A stretch of 57,508 nt of DNA, taken from NCBI GenBank assembly GCA_026417495.1, contig JAOADD010000025.1, positions 1 through 57,508 on the forward strand, read 5' to 3'. The notes beneath the pieces were generated by a model, which was given only the letters and a program-made list of their open reading frames with translations, ran no database searches and had not been told where the DNA came from. This DNA is from Ignavibacteria bacterium (GTDB lineage: Bacteria; Bacteroidota; Ignavibacteria; Tepidaquicellales; Tepidaquicellaceae). Positions 46,290 to 55,121 of this stretch are shown here, piece after piece; positions within the stretch are counted from its first letter, which is position 1; every line of letters begins with the position of its first letter. Position numbers and translations under genes: made by a program.

Positions 46290-48515
46290 TTATCCAAATC
46301 TGCTTGCTCTAATAATACTTTTGTGATGACTGATTTTTTCAATAATTGAATTTAACTGTTTAAGGTCTTTTACTTCAAGAATAATAGTTCCCTCAAATAA
46401 TGACCCTTTAGTATTAATATTTATACTTTTAATATTCACTCCAAAATTTTTTGATATCATCTCGGTTATTTCATTTACAATACCTTTTCTATCTTCACCA
46501 ATTATAATAATACCACCAGCAAATGTATCATGGATGTTCATATTCCAATTCACATCTATAATCCTATTAGGATCCATTAAATATAAATTTATGATGTTAT
46601 TACAATTTCTTCTATGAATTCTTAACCCCTCTGAACGAGTAATATACCCCACTACTTCATCACCAGGTATTGGATTACAGCATTTAGCAAAATCATATTT
46701 TAATCCCTGTATAATGTTAGAATCATAGCTATCTCCGATTGTTATAGAGCCAACCGATTCCCGTATTTCCTTAATAAGTCTTTCCTGTTTTAACTCAGCT
46801 GGTAAGAATTCTACTTCCGGTAATACTTCAGGAACATTATCTACAGATACTGACTTCCTTTTATTCAAAATTATGCCAATCATCTCGTCAGCTCTAATTT
46901 CATCCAATCCAACAGAATAATAAAAATTTGATAGATCTTTATATCTATATTTCTGGACCATTCTAGTAAGTTCATCTTCATTTATATTAATTTTTTTCTT
47001 CTTCAGTTTCTTTTCAAAAATATCTCTACCTTTAGAAATAATTTTTCGCCTTTCAGTGTTAAAATATTTTCTCAAATCTGACTTTGCCTTTTGAGTAACG
47101 ACAATCTTTTCCCAATCTTTTTTTGGTGTCTGGTTCTTCGATGTTATTATTTCTACCTGCGATCCACTTTTTAATGGTGTATCTAAACTTACAATTTTTC
47201 CATTTACTTTTGCTCCTATACATCGCATCCCAATTTCTGTATGAATTTCAAAAGCAAAATCCAGAGGAGTCGCTCCATAAGGGAGTATTTTCAATTCCCC
47301 TTTAGGTGTAAAGCAATATATTTCATCCTGATAGAGATTCAACTTGAATGTTTCGAATAATTGACTTGAAGAAACATCTTCCTTCCCAACATTTTCAATC
47401 GTTTCTCTAATCCATTTCATCCACTCATCAAGTTTTTTATCACTTATTCTTATATTCTCTTTGTATTTCCAATGTGCAGCAATACCTTTTTCTGCGAATT
47501 CATGCATCTCCCGAGTTCTTATTTGAACCTCAACAAGTTTACCTTCTTTACTTACAACTGTGGTATGAATAGATTGATAACCATTTTGTTTTGGGAGTGA
47601 AATATAATCTTTAAATCTCTCAGGGACAGGTAAATAAATTTGGGAAATAATTCCATAAGCAGAAAAACAATCATATTTATTTGGAGTATCGAGAATTACT
47701 CTTACTGCGAACAAGTCATAAATTTCATCAATTGGTTTATTTATTCTCATCATCTTCCTATAAATACTATATATATGTTTGACCCTACTCGTAATTTCAA
47801 ATTTGTAATTCTCTTTTTTAAGTGCTTCATTTATTGGTTCAATAAAATTTTTTAGGAATTTATCTCTCTCCTTTTTTTTCTCTCGCAATTGCATTGCAAT
47901 TTCATCATAAACACTCCTATTCAAACATTTAAAGGATAAATCTTCCATTTCAGCTTTTATGTTAGATAGCCCAAATCTATGTGCGAAAGGTGCAAAAATC
48001 TCCAAAGTATCTTGAGCAATTCTTGTTTGTCTTTGAGGGGGGAGTTGTTCTATCGTTCTCAAATTATGTAATCTATCAGCAAATTTTACAAGAATTATTC
48101 TTAGGTCTGATGCCATTGAAAGTAAAAGCTTCTTGAATGAATCTACGACTTTAACTTCATAATTTTCAAAAATACCTTCTATTTGCGAAGCACCTTCAAC
48201 AATTTCTGCAATTTCATCTCCAAACTCTGCTTTTATATCTTTAATTGTAAATTCAGAATCTTCCAGCACATCGTGAAGTAAAGCAGATGCGATAGAAACA
48301 TCATCAATCGGAATTTCTTTTGCCATTATCATGGCAACTTCGTATGGATGTAAGAAGTACGGTTCACCAGACGCTCGATTCACATTTTTATGTGCTTCAA
48401 GTGCAAATTTGAAAGCATTAGAGATCAAATTATCATTTACTTTCTCACTCCCTAAAGTTCGTTTACTTACAGATATTAATTCGTCCAGTTTCTTTTTGTA
48501 AAAATTGCTTAACAT
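46290..48515 (-). CDS. rel: Bifunctional (p)ppGpp synthetase/hydrolase Rel
   Basis: Makes and degrades the stringent-response alarmone. 741 residues: HD hydrolase domain (His/Asp at 81-82 in LLHDVLED, HPYEV at 56-60), synthetase domain (RVKHIYSIYRKM, RFKD at 300-303, NGYQSIHT at 311-318), TGS domain (about 385-450), helical and zinc-finger region with the CC pair in FAKCCNPIPGD, and a C-terminal ACT domain (IIGEDRKGIVNEITEMI). The RxKD motif in place of RelA's ExDD, together with intact HD residues, marks a bifunctional Rel. No second RelA/SpoT is in the window. Confidence 0.97.
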   Translation of the reverse strand: MLSNFYKKKLDELISVSKRTLGSEKVNDNLISNAFKFALEAHKNVNRASGEPYFLHPYEVAMIMAKEIPIDDVSIASALLHDVLEDSEFTIKDIKAEFGDEIAEIVEGASQIEGIFENYEVKVVDSFKKLLLSMASDLRIILVKFADRLHNLRTIEQLPPQRQTRIAQDTLEIFAPFAHRFGLSNIKAEMEDLSFKCLNRSVYDEIAMQLREKKKERDKFLKNFIEPINEALKKENYKFEITSRVKHIYSIYRKMMRINKPIDEIYDLFAVRVILDTPNKYDCFSAYGIISQIYLPVPERFKDYISLPKQNGYQSIHTTVVSKEGKLVEVQIRTREMHEFAEKGIAAHWKYKENIRISDKKLDEWMKWIRETIENVGKEDVSSSQLFETFKLNLYQDEIYCFTPKGELKILPYGATPLDFAFEIHTEIGMRCIGAKVNGKIVSLDTPLKSGSQVEIITSKNQTPKKDWEKIVVTQKAKSDLRKYFNTERRKIISKGRDIFEKKLKKKKININEDELTRMVQKYRYKDLSNFYYSVGLDEIRADEMIGIILNKRKSVSVDNVPEVLPEVEFLPAELKQERLIKEIRESVGSITIGDSYDSNIIQGLKYDFAKCCNPIPGDEVVGYITRSEGLRIHRRNCNNIINLYLMDPNRIIDVNWNMNIHDTFAGGIIIIGEDRKGIVNEITEMISKNFGVNIKSININTKGSLFEGTIILEVKDLKQLNSIIEKISHHKSIIRASRFG

Positions 48516-48626
48516 AATTTGATTTATAAAAAGATATTGCTAAAAGAAATTAAAAATCAACATAAAAACTAACACATATAATTTTTAAATAATTCAAATT
48601 CCTAATTTTCTATATTATTATACTCG

Positions 48627-49268
48627 CTATGTCCCGAAATATCTATCTCCTGCATCCCCGAGTCCTGGAACAATGTAACCTTTATTATTTAAATTTTTAT
48701 CGACACTAAATGTGAATATTCTAATCTTAAAATCTTTCTCAGGAAATGCTTTTGAAAGTGCTTTAATTCCCTCTGGTGCACACAATAAACTCGCAACAAA
48801 TATATTTTTCAAACCACGATTTTTAAGTTGTTGTATTGTATCTATCATACTACCACCCGTAGCAATCATTGGGTCAAGTACAATATTATAAATACTTTTT
48901 TTGTTTTTAATTCTTGGATATTTAAAATAATATCTCACAGGTTTTAAAGTCGTTTCTTCTCTATATATCCCTATATGAGAAACTATAGCTTCAGGAAATA
49001 AATCAAGAAAACCCTTAAGTAGTCCAACTCCAGCTCTTAATATTGGTACCAATACAACTTTATTTGTTATAATCACACCCTTTGCAGGAGACAATGGAGT
49101 TTTAAGATTTATTTCTTTTTTATTCAAGCTAGAATATAAATAAACCGCAAGCACATAAGACAACCTATCTAGACTTTGCCTGAAATTATAGTAATTTGTT
49201 CTTTTATTTCTTAAATGTGATAAAAGATGTGATGATATTGGATGCTCTATATAAACTAATTCAACCAT
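48627..49268 (-). CDS. upp: Uracil phosphoribosyltransferase
   Basis: Salvage enzyme converting uracil and PRPP to UMP. 213 residues. The PRPP loop VLDPMIATGGSMIDTI, the flexible VLVPILRAGVGLLKGFLDL segment and the C-terminal uracil-binding GYIVPGLGDAGDRYFGT are all present. It is transcribed from the rel side; 111 bp separate them. Confidence 0.95.
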   Translation of the reverse strand: MVELVYIEHPISSHLLSHLRNKRTNYYNFRQSLDRLSYVLAVYLYSSLNKKEINLKTPLSPAKGVIITNKVVLVPILRAGVGLLKGFLDLFPEAIVSHIGIYREETTLKPVRYYFKYPRIKNKKSIYNIVLDPMIATGGSMIDTIQQLKNRGLKNIFVASLLCAPEGIKALSKAFPEKDFKIRIFTFSVDKNLNNKGYIVPGLGDAGDRYFGT

Positions 49269-49342
49269 TAAAACATTAATTTTAAAAAATACTTAAATAT
49301 TAATTGCTCAAAAAATATAAACTAAAGAAAAAATTCTCATCC

Positions 49343-50380
49343 TTATAATAGTTCTAATGATAATTTTATCTCATCTGATTTTTCTACTTTTGCAGACTGC
49401 CCTTTAGCAGATGCAGAGATAACAGCATATAAATACTTTTTCGTATCTTTTTTAGATATACAACCACGAGATAAATTTAGCTCAATTTTCCCTGAACCTT
49501 CACCTTTTACATCTTCAAGTTTATAAGAAAGACCTGATGATTTATCCTTAAATGAACTTTCAATTACTTTAAAAACAAGATTTGCATCTAATCCGATAAT
49601 AATTCCTTTCTCTGTTCTATTCAATGACTCTATCTTATATGTTAAAACATTTTCGGCAGGAAAATTACCTAGCGCAGCTTCTTGATTATAACTCCAGGTA
49701 GAATCGACATAAACTTCTTTTTCAGGGAGCATTTGAAATTGAGTTTGAATTAATTCTTTTAACTCATCTTCTATCGATTTTCTAACTATTTCTTTGTCAC
49801 TACTCTTTAATGTATCTCCATATTCTTTATAAATGTAATCATAAACCTTCTCAAGGTCATACAAAGTTGTAACTTCTCCTAAACTAGTTACTCTTGCTTT
49901 AAACTCTCTTCCTACTAAAGCATCAAAAAGCATGAAATCTTTATTCTTTACTGCTTCATCTTTTTTGTTTGAATTATAACTCATAGAGATGCTCGAATCT
50001 GGTGATGAAACAGACATATCCATCTTAACACTATCATAACGAACCTTAAAAGTAATTATTCCTGATTCATTTATCTCTGTAACTTCATTGGTGTAATATA
50101 ATTCTAATATTTGTGAACTTTTTATCTCTTTATTTTTATTCAGAGAAGATTTATCTGTTGAATTCTGTTGAATTTTAAGTTTATATCTGAAAATATCACC
50201 TAAAGATGGTTTAAATTTCAAATTAACTTTTTCCCCTTTATCATCTTTTATAATTAAATCTTCGTTTCTACTTTCTGTTACTTGTTGCTTTTTATCTGTC
50301 AAATCTTTTACTTTATCACAAGCACTAAAAGATATGAAAATAAAAATAGATAATAAAAAAAATACTGCTTTTTTTAACAT
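49343..50380 (-). CDS. Lipoprotein, DUF6263-like
   Basis: A 345-residue lipoprotein: signal peptide with lipobox SFSAC (lipidated Cys21). The mature part is mostly beta-strand with conserved-looking segments LKFKPSLGDIFRYKLKIQQ, ITFKVRYDSVKMDMSV and VYVDSTWSYNQE, a pattern I associate with DUF6263 proteins of the Bacteroidota side. Function unknown; probably an outer- or inner-membrane-anchored periplasmic protein. It lies 74 bp upstream of upp on the same strand. Confidence 0.75.
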   Translation of the reverse strand: MLKKAVFFLLSIFIFISFSACDKVKDLTDKKQQVTESRNEDLIIKDDKGEKVNLKFKPSLGDIFRYKLKIQQNSTDKSSLNKNKEIKSSQILELYYTNEVTEINESGIITFKVRYDSVKMDMSVSSPDSSISMSYNSNKKDEAVKNKDFMLFDALVGREFKARVTSLGEVTTLYDLEKVYDYIYKEYGDTLKSSDKEIVRKSIEDELKELIQTQFQMLPEKEVYVDSTWSYNQEAALGNFPAENVLTYKIESLNRTEKGIIIGLDANLVFKVIESSFKDKSSGLSYKLEDVKGEGSGKIELNLSRGCISKKDTKKYLYAVISASAKGQSAKVEKSDEIKLSLELL

Positions 50381-50573
50381 ATTATAAAATTTTAATTTAT
50401 AATTTATACAATATATGATTATTAAAATTTTCTTTCAAAGTAATTAGATATTGAAAAGTAACTTTTAATGGGTTACAAATATTTACTCAAAAGAATAAAT
50501 TTCATAAATGAAAAATTTTACATAAATTTTATAATTAAAAATTTTTAATTAATAAAATTTTAAAAACATCATT

Positions 50574-51521
50574 ATGAAAAAGAAAAAATTAGGTAATACA
50601 GACTTTGAAATAACTTCAATTGGACTTGGTGCATGGGCAATGGGGGGAAATAATTGGCAATTTGGATGGGGGAAACAAGATGATAATCAATCTATTAAGG
50701 CAATACATAAAGCTCTTGATTCAGGAATAAATTGGATTGATACTGCTGCAGTATATGGATTAGGGCATGCGGAAGAAGTTGTTGCAAAAGCTTTAAAAGG
50801 AATGAACGAGAAACCATATGTATTTACCAAATGTGAGCTCAGATGGGATGATAAAGGGCAAATCTATGGTTGTATGAAAAAAGAATCTATTAAGGAAGAA
50901 TGTGAAGCAAGTTTGAAGAGACTGCAAGTAGAAATTATAGACTTATATCAAATCCACTGGCCTAATCCTGATAATGAGATTGAAGAAGGTTGGGAAACAC
51001 TACAAGAACTTAAAATGGAAGGTAAAATAAGATATGCTGGTGTTTCTAACTTCAGTGTGAGCCAAATGGAACGTATAGCAAGAATTGCACCTATAAGTTC
51101 TCTTCAACCACCTTACTCCCTTTCTCAACCAGAAGCAGAAAAAGAAATAATCCCCTATTGCGAAAAAAATAATATTGGAGTTATTGTTTATTCACCGATG
51201 ATGTCAGGGTTGCTTTCTGGTAAAATGACACGAGAACGAATATCTTCTTTACCAGATGATGACTGGCGCAAAAGAAGTCCTGAATTCAATGAACCCAAAT
51301 TAACAAAAAATCTCCTGATTGCTGAAAAGTTGAAAGATATTGGGAAAAAATATGGTGTAGAAGCAGGAGCAATAGCAATTGCTTGGACTTTGCGCTTATC
51401 GGGTGTAACTGGTGCCATAGTTGGTGCAAGAAGCCCAGAACAAGTAGATTTACTTATATCTGCTGGAAATATAACTTTAGAAAAAAGTGATATCGATGAA
51501 TTAAATAAAATGATAAACTAA
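50574..51521 (+). CDS. Aldo/keto reductase
   Basis: NADPH-dependent oxidoreductase, 315 residues, TIM-barrel. The catalytic tetrad is visible: Asp56 (WIDTAAVYG), Tyr61, Lys86 (VFTKCELRW) and His128 (LYQIHWPNP). The C-terminal cofactor segment GAIVGARSPEQVD is present. It resembles the AKR11/AKR13 type (yajO/iolS-like). Substrate is not predictable. It faces the lipoprotein gene divergently across 193 bp. Confidence 0.93.
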   Translation: MKKKKLGNTDFEITSIGLGAWAMGGNNWQFGWGKQDDNQSIKAIHKALDSGINWIDTAAVYGLGHAEEVVAKALKGMNEKPYVFTKCELRWDDKGQIYGCMKKESIKEECEASLKRLQVEIIDLYQIHWPNPDNEIEEGWETLQELKMEGKIRYAGVSNFSVSQMERIARIAPISSLQPPYSLSQPEAEKEIIPYCEKNNIGVIVYSPMMSGLLSGKMTRERISSLPDDDWRKRSPEFNEPKLTKNLLIAEKLKDIGKKYGVEAGAIAIAWTLRLSGVTGAIVGARSPEQVDLLISAGNITLEKSDIDELNKMIN

Positions 51522-51540
51522 TAAAATAAATTAAAGATAA

Positions 51541-52263
51541 TTAAACTTTAATAGCATTTATTAATAATGATATATCCTTTTCTTCAAATTGCTTAGCTTT
51601 AAAATCAGAGTATAATCTAAAATAATTGAAACCAGATTCCTTTAAAATTATTATTAATTCTTCTTTAATTATTGGGTAATGAATTGTTGAATTTTTTAAT
51701 ACTTCTCCAGTCTCTTTAATCGTTATTTCTGTTTCAAATATAAGTTTACTTTTTGAAATAAATTTATAATTCCTTTTAAAATTGACATTTTCATTGTCAA
51801 TCTCAGGTAATGAAAATAAACTCTCCTGGACTATTCTATCGTAATTAACAACCTGCAAACTTAATTGTCCGTCCTTTCTCAAAACTTTATAGCATTCCTT
51901 AATAAATTTTTTTATTTCCTCTACATTATTTAAATGTGCAATTGTATTTCCCCAACAAATTACTAAACAAAACTCATCTAAATTGAAATATTCTGTCATA
52001 TTTAGCATATCTCCAACTATAAAATTAACTTCTGTGCAATTAGTAATTGCTGAACTTTTTGCAACATTTATCATATCTTGATCAATATCTATTCCAACTA
52101 CATGAAAACCCTTTTTAGATAATTCAATTGCAAGTTCCCCTGTTGCACATCCAACATCAAGAATTTTCTTATTAACTAAGTTAAAATTATTTTCAATAAA
52201 ATTTACTTTTTCTTTATTTAATGGAAATATTTTATTGTAATATTTTGATATTTCTTTATACAT
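51541..52263 (-). CDS. Class I SAM-dependent methyltransferase
   Basis: A 240-residue protein with the SAM-binding motif I ILDVGCATGE at 34-43 and the acidic motif FHVVGIDIDQDMINVAK after it, then FIVGDMLNM and LVICWGNTIAHL. The C-terminal third is a strand-rich cap. This is the common Methyltransf_25/ubiE-like fold; target unknown. It is convergent with the aldo/keto reductase (19 bp apart) and divergent from the DUF4282 gene (41 bp). Confidence 0.9.
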   Translation of the reverse strand: MYKEISKYYNKIFPLNKEKVNFIENNFNLVNKKILDVGCATGELAIELSKKGFHVVGIDIDQDMINVAKSSAITNCTEVNFIVGDMLNMTEYFNLDEFCLVICWGNTIAHLNNVEEIKKFIKECYKVLRKDGQLSLQVVNYDRIVQESLFSLPEIDNENVNFKRNYKFISKSKLIFETEITIKETGEVLKNSTIHYPIIKEELIIILKESGFNYFRLYSDFKAKQFEEKDISLLINAIKV

Positions 52264-52304
52264 TATAAATTTATAAATTAATAAAAATTAACTCAATTTT
52301 AATT

Positions 52305-52619
52305 ATGAACTTTAAAATTAACCAAGATTTTTTCTCTTTCAAGACATTAATAACACCGAAAGTAATCCAATTTGTATATATAATTTTTGTTTTGGTTTAT
52401 ACATTACTTGCAATTCTGTCTTTAATATTAACATTGATTAACGGTGAGTTTATAACTGCAATTTTGATAATTATTCTTTACCTCCCATTTCAAATCCTAA
52501 TTCGATTAGGACTTGAATTAATAATTGTAGTATTTGAGATTTTTGATGTTTTGAAAGAAAACAACAGACAATTATCAGAAATAAAAGAGGTTCTTTCAAA
52601 TAAATATTTACAAAAATAA
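52305..52619 (+). CDS. DUF4282 membrane protein
   Basis: A 104-residue protein with two membrane helices (about 17-45 and 50-75). The sequence FFSFKTLITPKVIQFVYIIF and the LILYLPFQILIRLGLELIIV-type helix ending ELIIVVFEIFDVL match the DUF4282 family of small membrane proteins. It precedes the LEA-like lipoprotein gene by 11 bp, so both are probably one unit. Function unknown. Confidence 0.82.
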   Translation: MNFKINQDFFSFKTLITPKVIQFVYIIFVLVYTLLAILSLILTLINGEFITAILIIILYLPFQILIRLGLELIIVVFEIFDVLKENNRQLSEIKEVLSNKYLQK

Positions 52620-52630
52620 AAATCATTATC

Positions 52631-53233
52631 ATGAAAAAATTCTTCTTGATTTGTCTAATTTTGATATTCTTTCTTAGCAGTTGTTCAGTATATCATACCT
52701 TAACAAATGTTCAAAGATTACAATTTAAACTCGGGTCAGTAAATGGTTTTACAATTGCAGGAGTTAATATTAGTAACATAAGTTCATTAACTGATATTAG
52801 TGCACTTGATATTATAAAATTAACTAATGCATTTGCAAGTGGAAAATTTCCAACTAATTTTACTTTAAATTTGATCGCAAAAAATCCAAATGATGGCACA
52901 GGTGGAACAACGCAAACAACTGCTATAATAAAAAATTTAGATTGGCGATTACTAATTGATAATAACGAAACTATCAATGGAGCAATTCAGAATATCGAAG
53001 TTCCTGGAGTTGGAAAAGAAACAGTAATTCCAATACAAATTTCTTTGGATTTATTAAAGTTTTTAAATAAATCTTATGATGATTTAATGAAACTTGCTCT
53101 TGCAATTGGTGGAAAAAATGGAAGTGCTGCAAGATTAACTTTAAAAGTAAAACCAACTGTTGATACTTTTCTAGGCCCAATTACATATCCAGGAGAAATT
53201 TCCGTAATAGATAGAGAATTCCGTAGTGAATAA
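52631..53233 (+). CDS. LEA14-like lipoprotein
   Basis: A 200-residue lipoprotein with lipobox LSSC (Cys18). The mature domain follows the LEA type 2/WHy-like pattern: LQFKLGSVNGFTIAGVNISN, NFTLNLIAKNPN and the LDWRLLIDNNE strand, then VPGVGKETVIPIQISLDLL. In other organisms these immunoglobulin-like domains are associated with desiccation or envelope stress, but function here is not shown. It follows the DUF4282 gene by 11 bp. Confidence 0.78.
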   Translation: MKKFFLICLILIFFLSSCSVYHTLTNVQRLQFKLGSVNGFTIAGVNISNISSLTDISALDIIKLTNAFASGKFPTNFTLNLIAKNPNDGTGGTTQTTAIIKNLDWRLLIDNNETINGAIQNIEVPGVGKETVIPIQISLDLLKFLNKSYDDLMKLALAIGGKNGSAARLTLKVKPTVDTFLGPITYPGEISVIDREFRSE

Positions 53234-53311
53234 TTCACAGCGAAAAATCTTTTTGATAAAATATAAAAAGATAATTTAGAATAGAAAGAATTATTCTATT
53301 TGTAAAATGAT

Positions 53312-53342
53312 TTGAAAATTTAATTATTTAAGATTAACTTTG
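53312..53342 (+). promoter_or_regulatory. Likely tRNA-Val promoter
   Basis: TTG at 53312-53314 is followed by 20 bases and TAACTTTG at 53335-53342, matching TAnnTTTG with a spacer one base longer than the common 19. The tRNA begins 10 bases after the -7 box. Confidence 0.55.
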
Positions 53343-53352
53343 TAATTTGTAA

Positions 53353-53426
53353 GGGCGATTAGCTCAGGTGGTTAGAGCGCTTCGTTTACACCGAAGAGGT
53401 CTGAGGTTCGAGTCCTTAATCGCCCA
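53353..53426 (+). tRNA. tRNA-Val (anticodon TAC)
   Basis: A 74-nt plus-strand cloverleaf: acceptor GGGCGAT/ATCGCCC, D-arm TAGCTCAGGTGG, anticodon arm CTTCG-TTTACAC-CGAAG with TAC, T-arm TGAGGTTCGAGTCCTTA, discriminator A. CCA is not encoded. Confidence 0.97.
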
Positions 53427-53797
53427 CAGGGGAGTAAAAGTAGAACAAGATTATTTTTTCGCTATATTTACTATCTCTTCAAATAATATAATGAATCATC
53501 TCAAAACTATAAAAATCTTAATTATTCTATATTTAAATAATTTATAAAATTAAAAACTTTTAAGATAAAACATTAAAATTTTCACCACGAAAAGCAAAAT
53601 TTTACTTCATCACAATTTTTTTTAAAAAATTACTGAAAAAATTGTTGCATTGAATAAAGTGGAGGGATTTACGATATTAATATGAATTTAAAATCAACTC
53701 TTCCTGTACTTTGAAGCATGTAGCTGTTCTTTCACAATAAACAAACTTATTTTTATCAATATTAATCAACTTAATTTTATTAAATAAATTAATAGAT
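53427..53797. other. Intergenic region after tRNA-Val
   Basis: An AT-rich stretch of 371 bp between tRNA-Val and the aminotransferase gene. I see no gene, no clear terminator and no array of repeats. One AAAGTGGAG (53656-53664) resembles a single MraZ repeat unit but stands alone. The aminotransferase promoter must lie here. Confidence 0.5.
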
Positions 53798-54952
53798 ATG
53801 AAGCTTGCAAAAAGAATGGAACGTCTCGGAACCGAGACAGCATTTGAAGTATTAGCAAAAGCAAAAAAGCTTGAAGCTGAAGGGAAAAAAATTATCCACC
53901 TTGAAATTGGTGAACCAGATTTTGACACTCCAGAAAACATTAGTAATGCTGCTATAGAAGCACTTAAAAAAGGTTTCACACATTACAACCCTTCCCCTGG
54001 ACTACCAGAACTAAGACAAACTATTGCTGAATATATGTCTAGAACCCGAGGACTTAACTTTACCGCAGATGAAGTTGTTGTTATGCCAGGTGGAAAACCC
54101 GTTATGTTTTATGCTATATTAGCAATTGTAGAAGAAGATGATGAAGTAATATATCCGAATCCTGGCTTCCCCATTTATGAATCTATGATTAATTTTATAG
54201 GTGCAAAAGCTGTTCCCATACCTCTAAGAGAAGAAAAAGGGTTTGCTTTTGATATTGAAGAATTTAAAACTCTTGTAAATGACAAAACAAAGATGGTTAT
54301 ATTGAATAGCCCTCACAATCCAACAGGTGGAGTTCTGACTAAAGATGATATTTTAAATATTGCAAATGTGATAAAAGATAGGGATATTTGGGTTTTGAGC
54401 GATGAAATATATAGCAGACTAATTTTTGAAGGTGAACATTTTAGTATCGCACAAGTAGATGGTTTTAAAGAAAGAACAATTATTCTTGATGGTTACTCAA
54501 AATATTATGCAATGACTGGTTGGAGAGCAGGATTTGGAGTAATGAACAAAGAAATCGCACCTCATATTGCAAAACTTGTTACTAACAGTGTCTCCTGTAC
54601 AAACACTTTTGTTCAGAAGGCTTGTATTGAAGCATTAACTGGTCCTCAGGATTCCGTTGATAAAATGAGAGAAGAATTTATGGCAAGACGAGAGATTATT
54701 GTTGACGGTTTAAATTCAATACCAGGATTCTCTTGTATTATGCCACATGGTGCATTTTACGCTTTCCCAAACATTACAAAAACAGGATATAAAGCAAAAG
54801 AATTACAAGACCATCTTCTGAACAATGCTGGTGTTGCTTCTCTGGCAGGAACTGCTTTTGGAGCGTATGGAGAAGGATATTTGAGATTTTCATATGCTAA
54901 CTCAAGAGAAAATATTAAGGAAGCAATCAAAAAAATCAAAGAAGTTTTATAA
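53798..54952 (+). CDS. Class I aminotransferase (aspartate-type)
   Basis: Pyridoxal-phosphate enzyme of 384 residues. The PLP-binding Lys235 lies in DGYSKYYAMTGWRAG, with Asn174 (SPHNPTGG), Asp202 and Tyr205 (SDEIYSR) around the cofactor, and Arg243 close by. GEPDFDTP near 38-45 is the aspartate-aminotransferase I-gamma/AspC pattern. It is probably an aspartate aminotransferase, though the subfamily also contains other specificities. Its neighbour nadB uses aspartate. Confidence 0.92.
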   Translation: MKLAKRMERLGTETAFEVLAKAKKLEAEGKKIIHLEIGEPDFDTPENISNAAIEALKKGFTHYNPSPGLPELRQTIAEYMSRTRGLNFTADEVVVMPGGKPVMFYAILAIVEEDDEVIYPNPGFPIYESMINFIGAKAVPIPLREEKGFAFDIEEFKTLVNDKTKMVILNSPHNPTGGVLTKDDILNIANVIKDRDIWVLSDEIYSRLIFEGEHFSIAQVDGFKERTIILDGYSKYYAMTGWRAGFGVMNKEIAPHIAKLVTNSVSCTNTFVQKACIEALTGPQDSVDKMREEFMARREIIVDGLNSIPGFSCIMPHGAFYAFPNITKTGYKAKELQDHLLNNAGVASLAGTAFGAYGEGYLRFSYANSRENIKEAIKKIKEVL

Positions 54953-55012
54953 ATAATCCTGCTAGTATATTTTTAAAGAATAGTTTTATATAATAGTTTT
55001 TGAGAAATATAA

Positions 55013-55061
55013 ATGCTCCATTTATTGGTTTTTTATTTTATGAAATTAAATAACGGAGCAT
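55013..55061. repeat. Inverted repeat between aminotransferase and nadB
   Basis: ATGCTCC at 55013-55019 pairs with GGAGCAT at 55055-55061, and the inner TTTATT/AAATAA extends the stem after one mismatch, leaving a T-rich loop. It lies 60 bp past the aminotransferase stop. There is no clean T-run after it, so a terminator role is uncertain. Confidence 0.45.
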
Positions 55062-55121
55062 AAATAATTTTGCCATTATCAATTAATACTTTAATTTCAT
55101 TTTAAACTAAACAATTAATAG

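Noticed and set aside
53226-53240. GTGAATAATTCAC at the end of the LEA-like gene as a terminator
   Set aside because: Short stem without a T-run directly after it.
53656-53664. AAAGTGGAG upstream of the aminotransferase as a second MraZ site
   Set aside because: Only one copy; MraZ operators need several units at fixed spacing.
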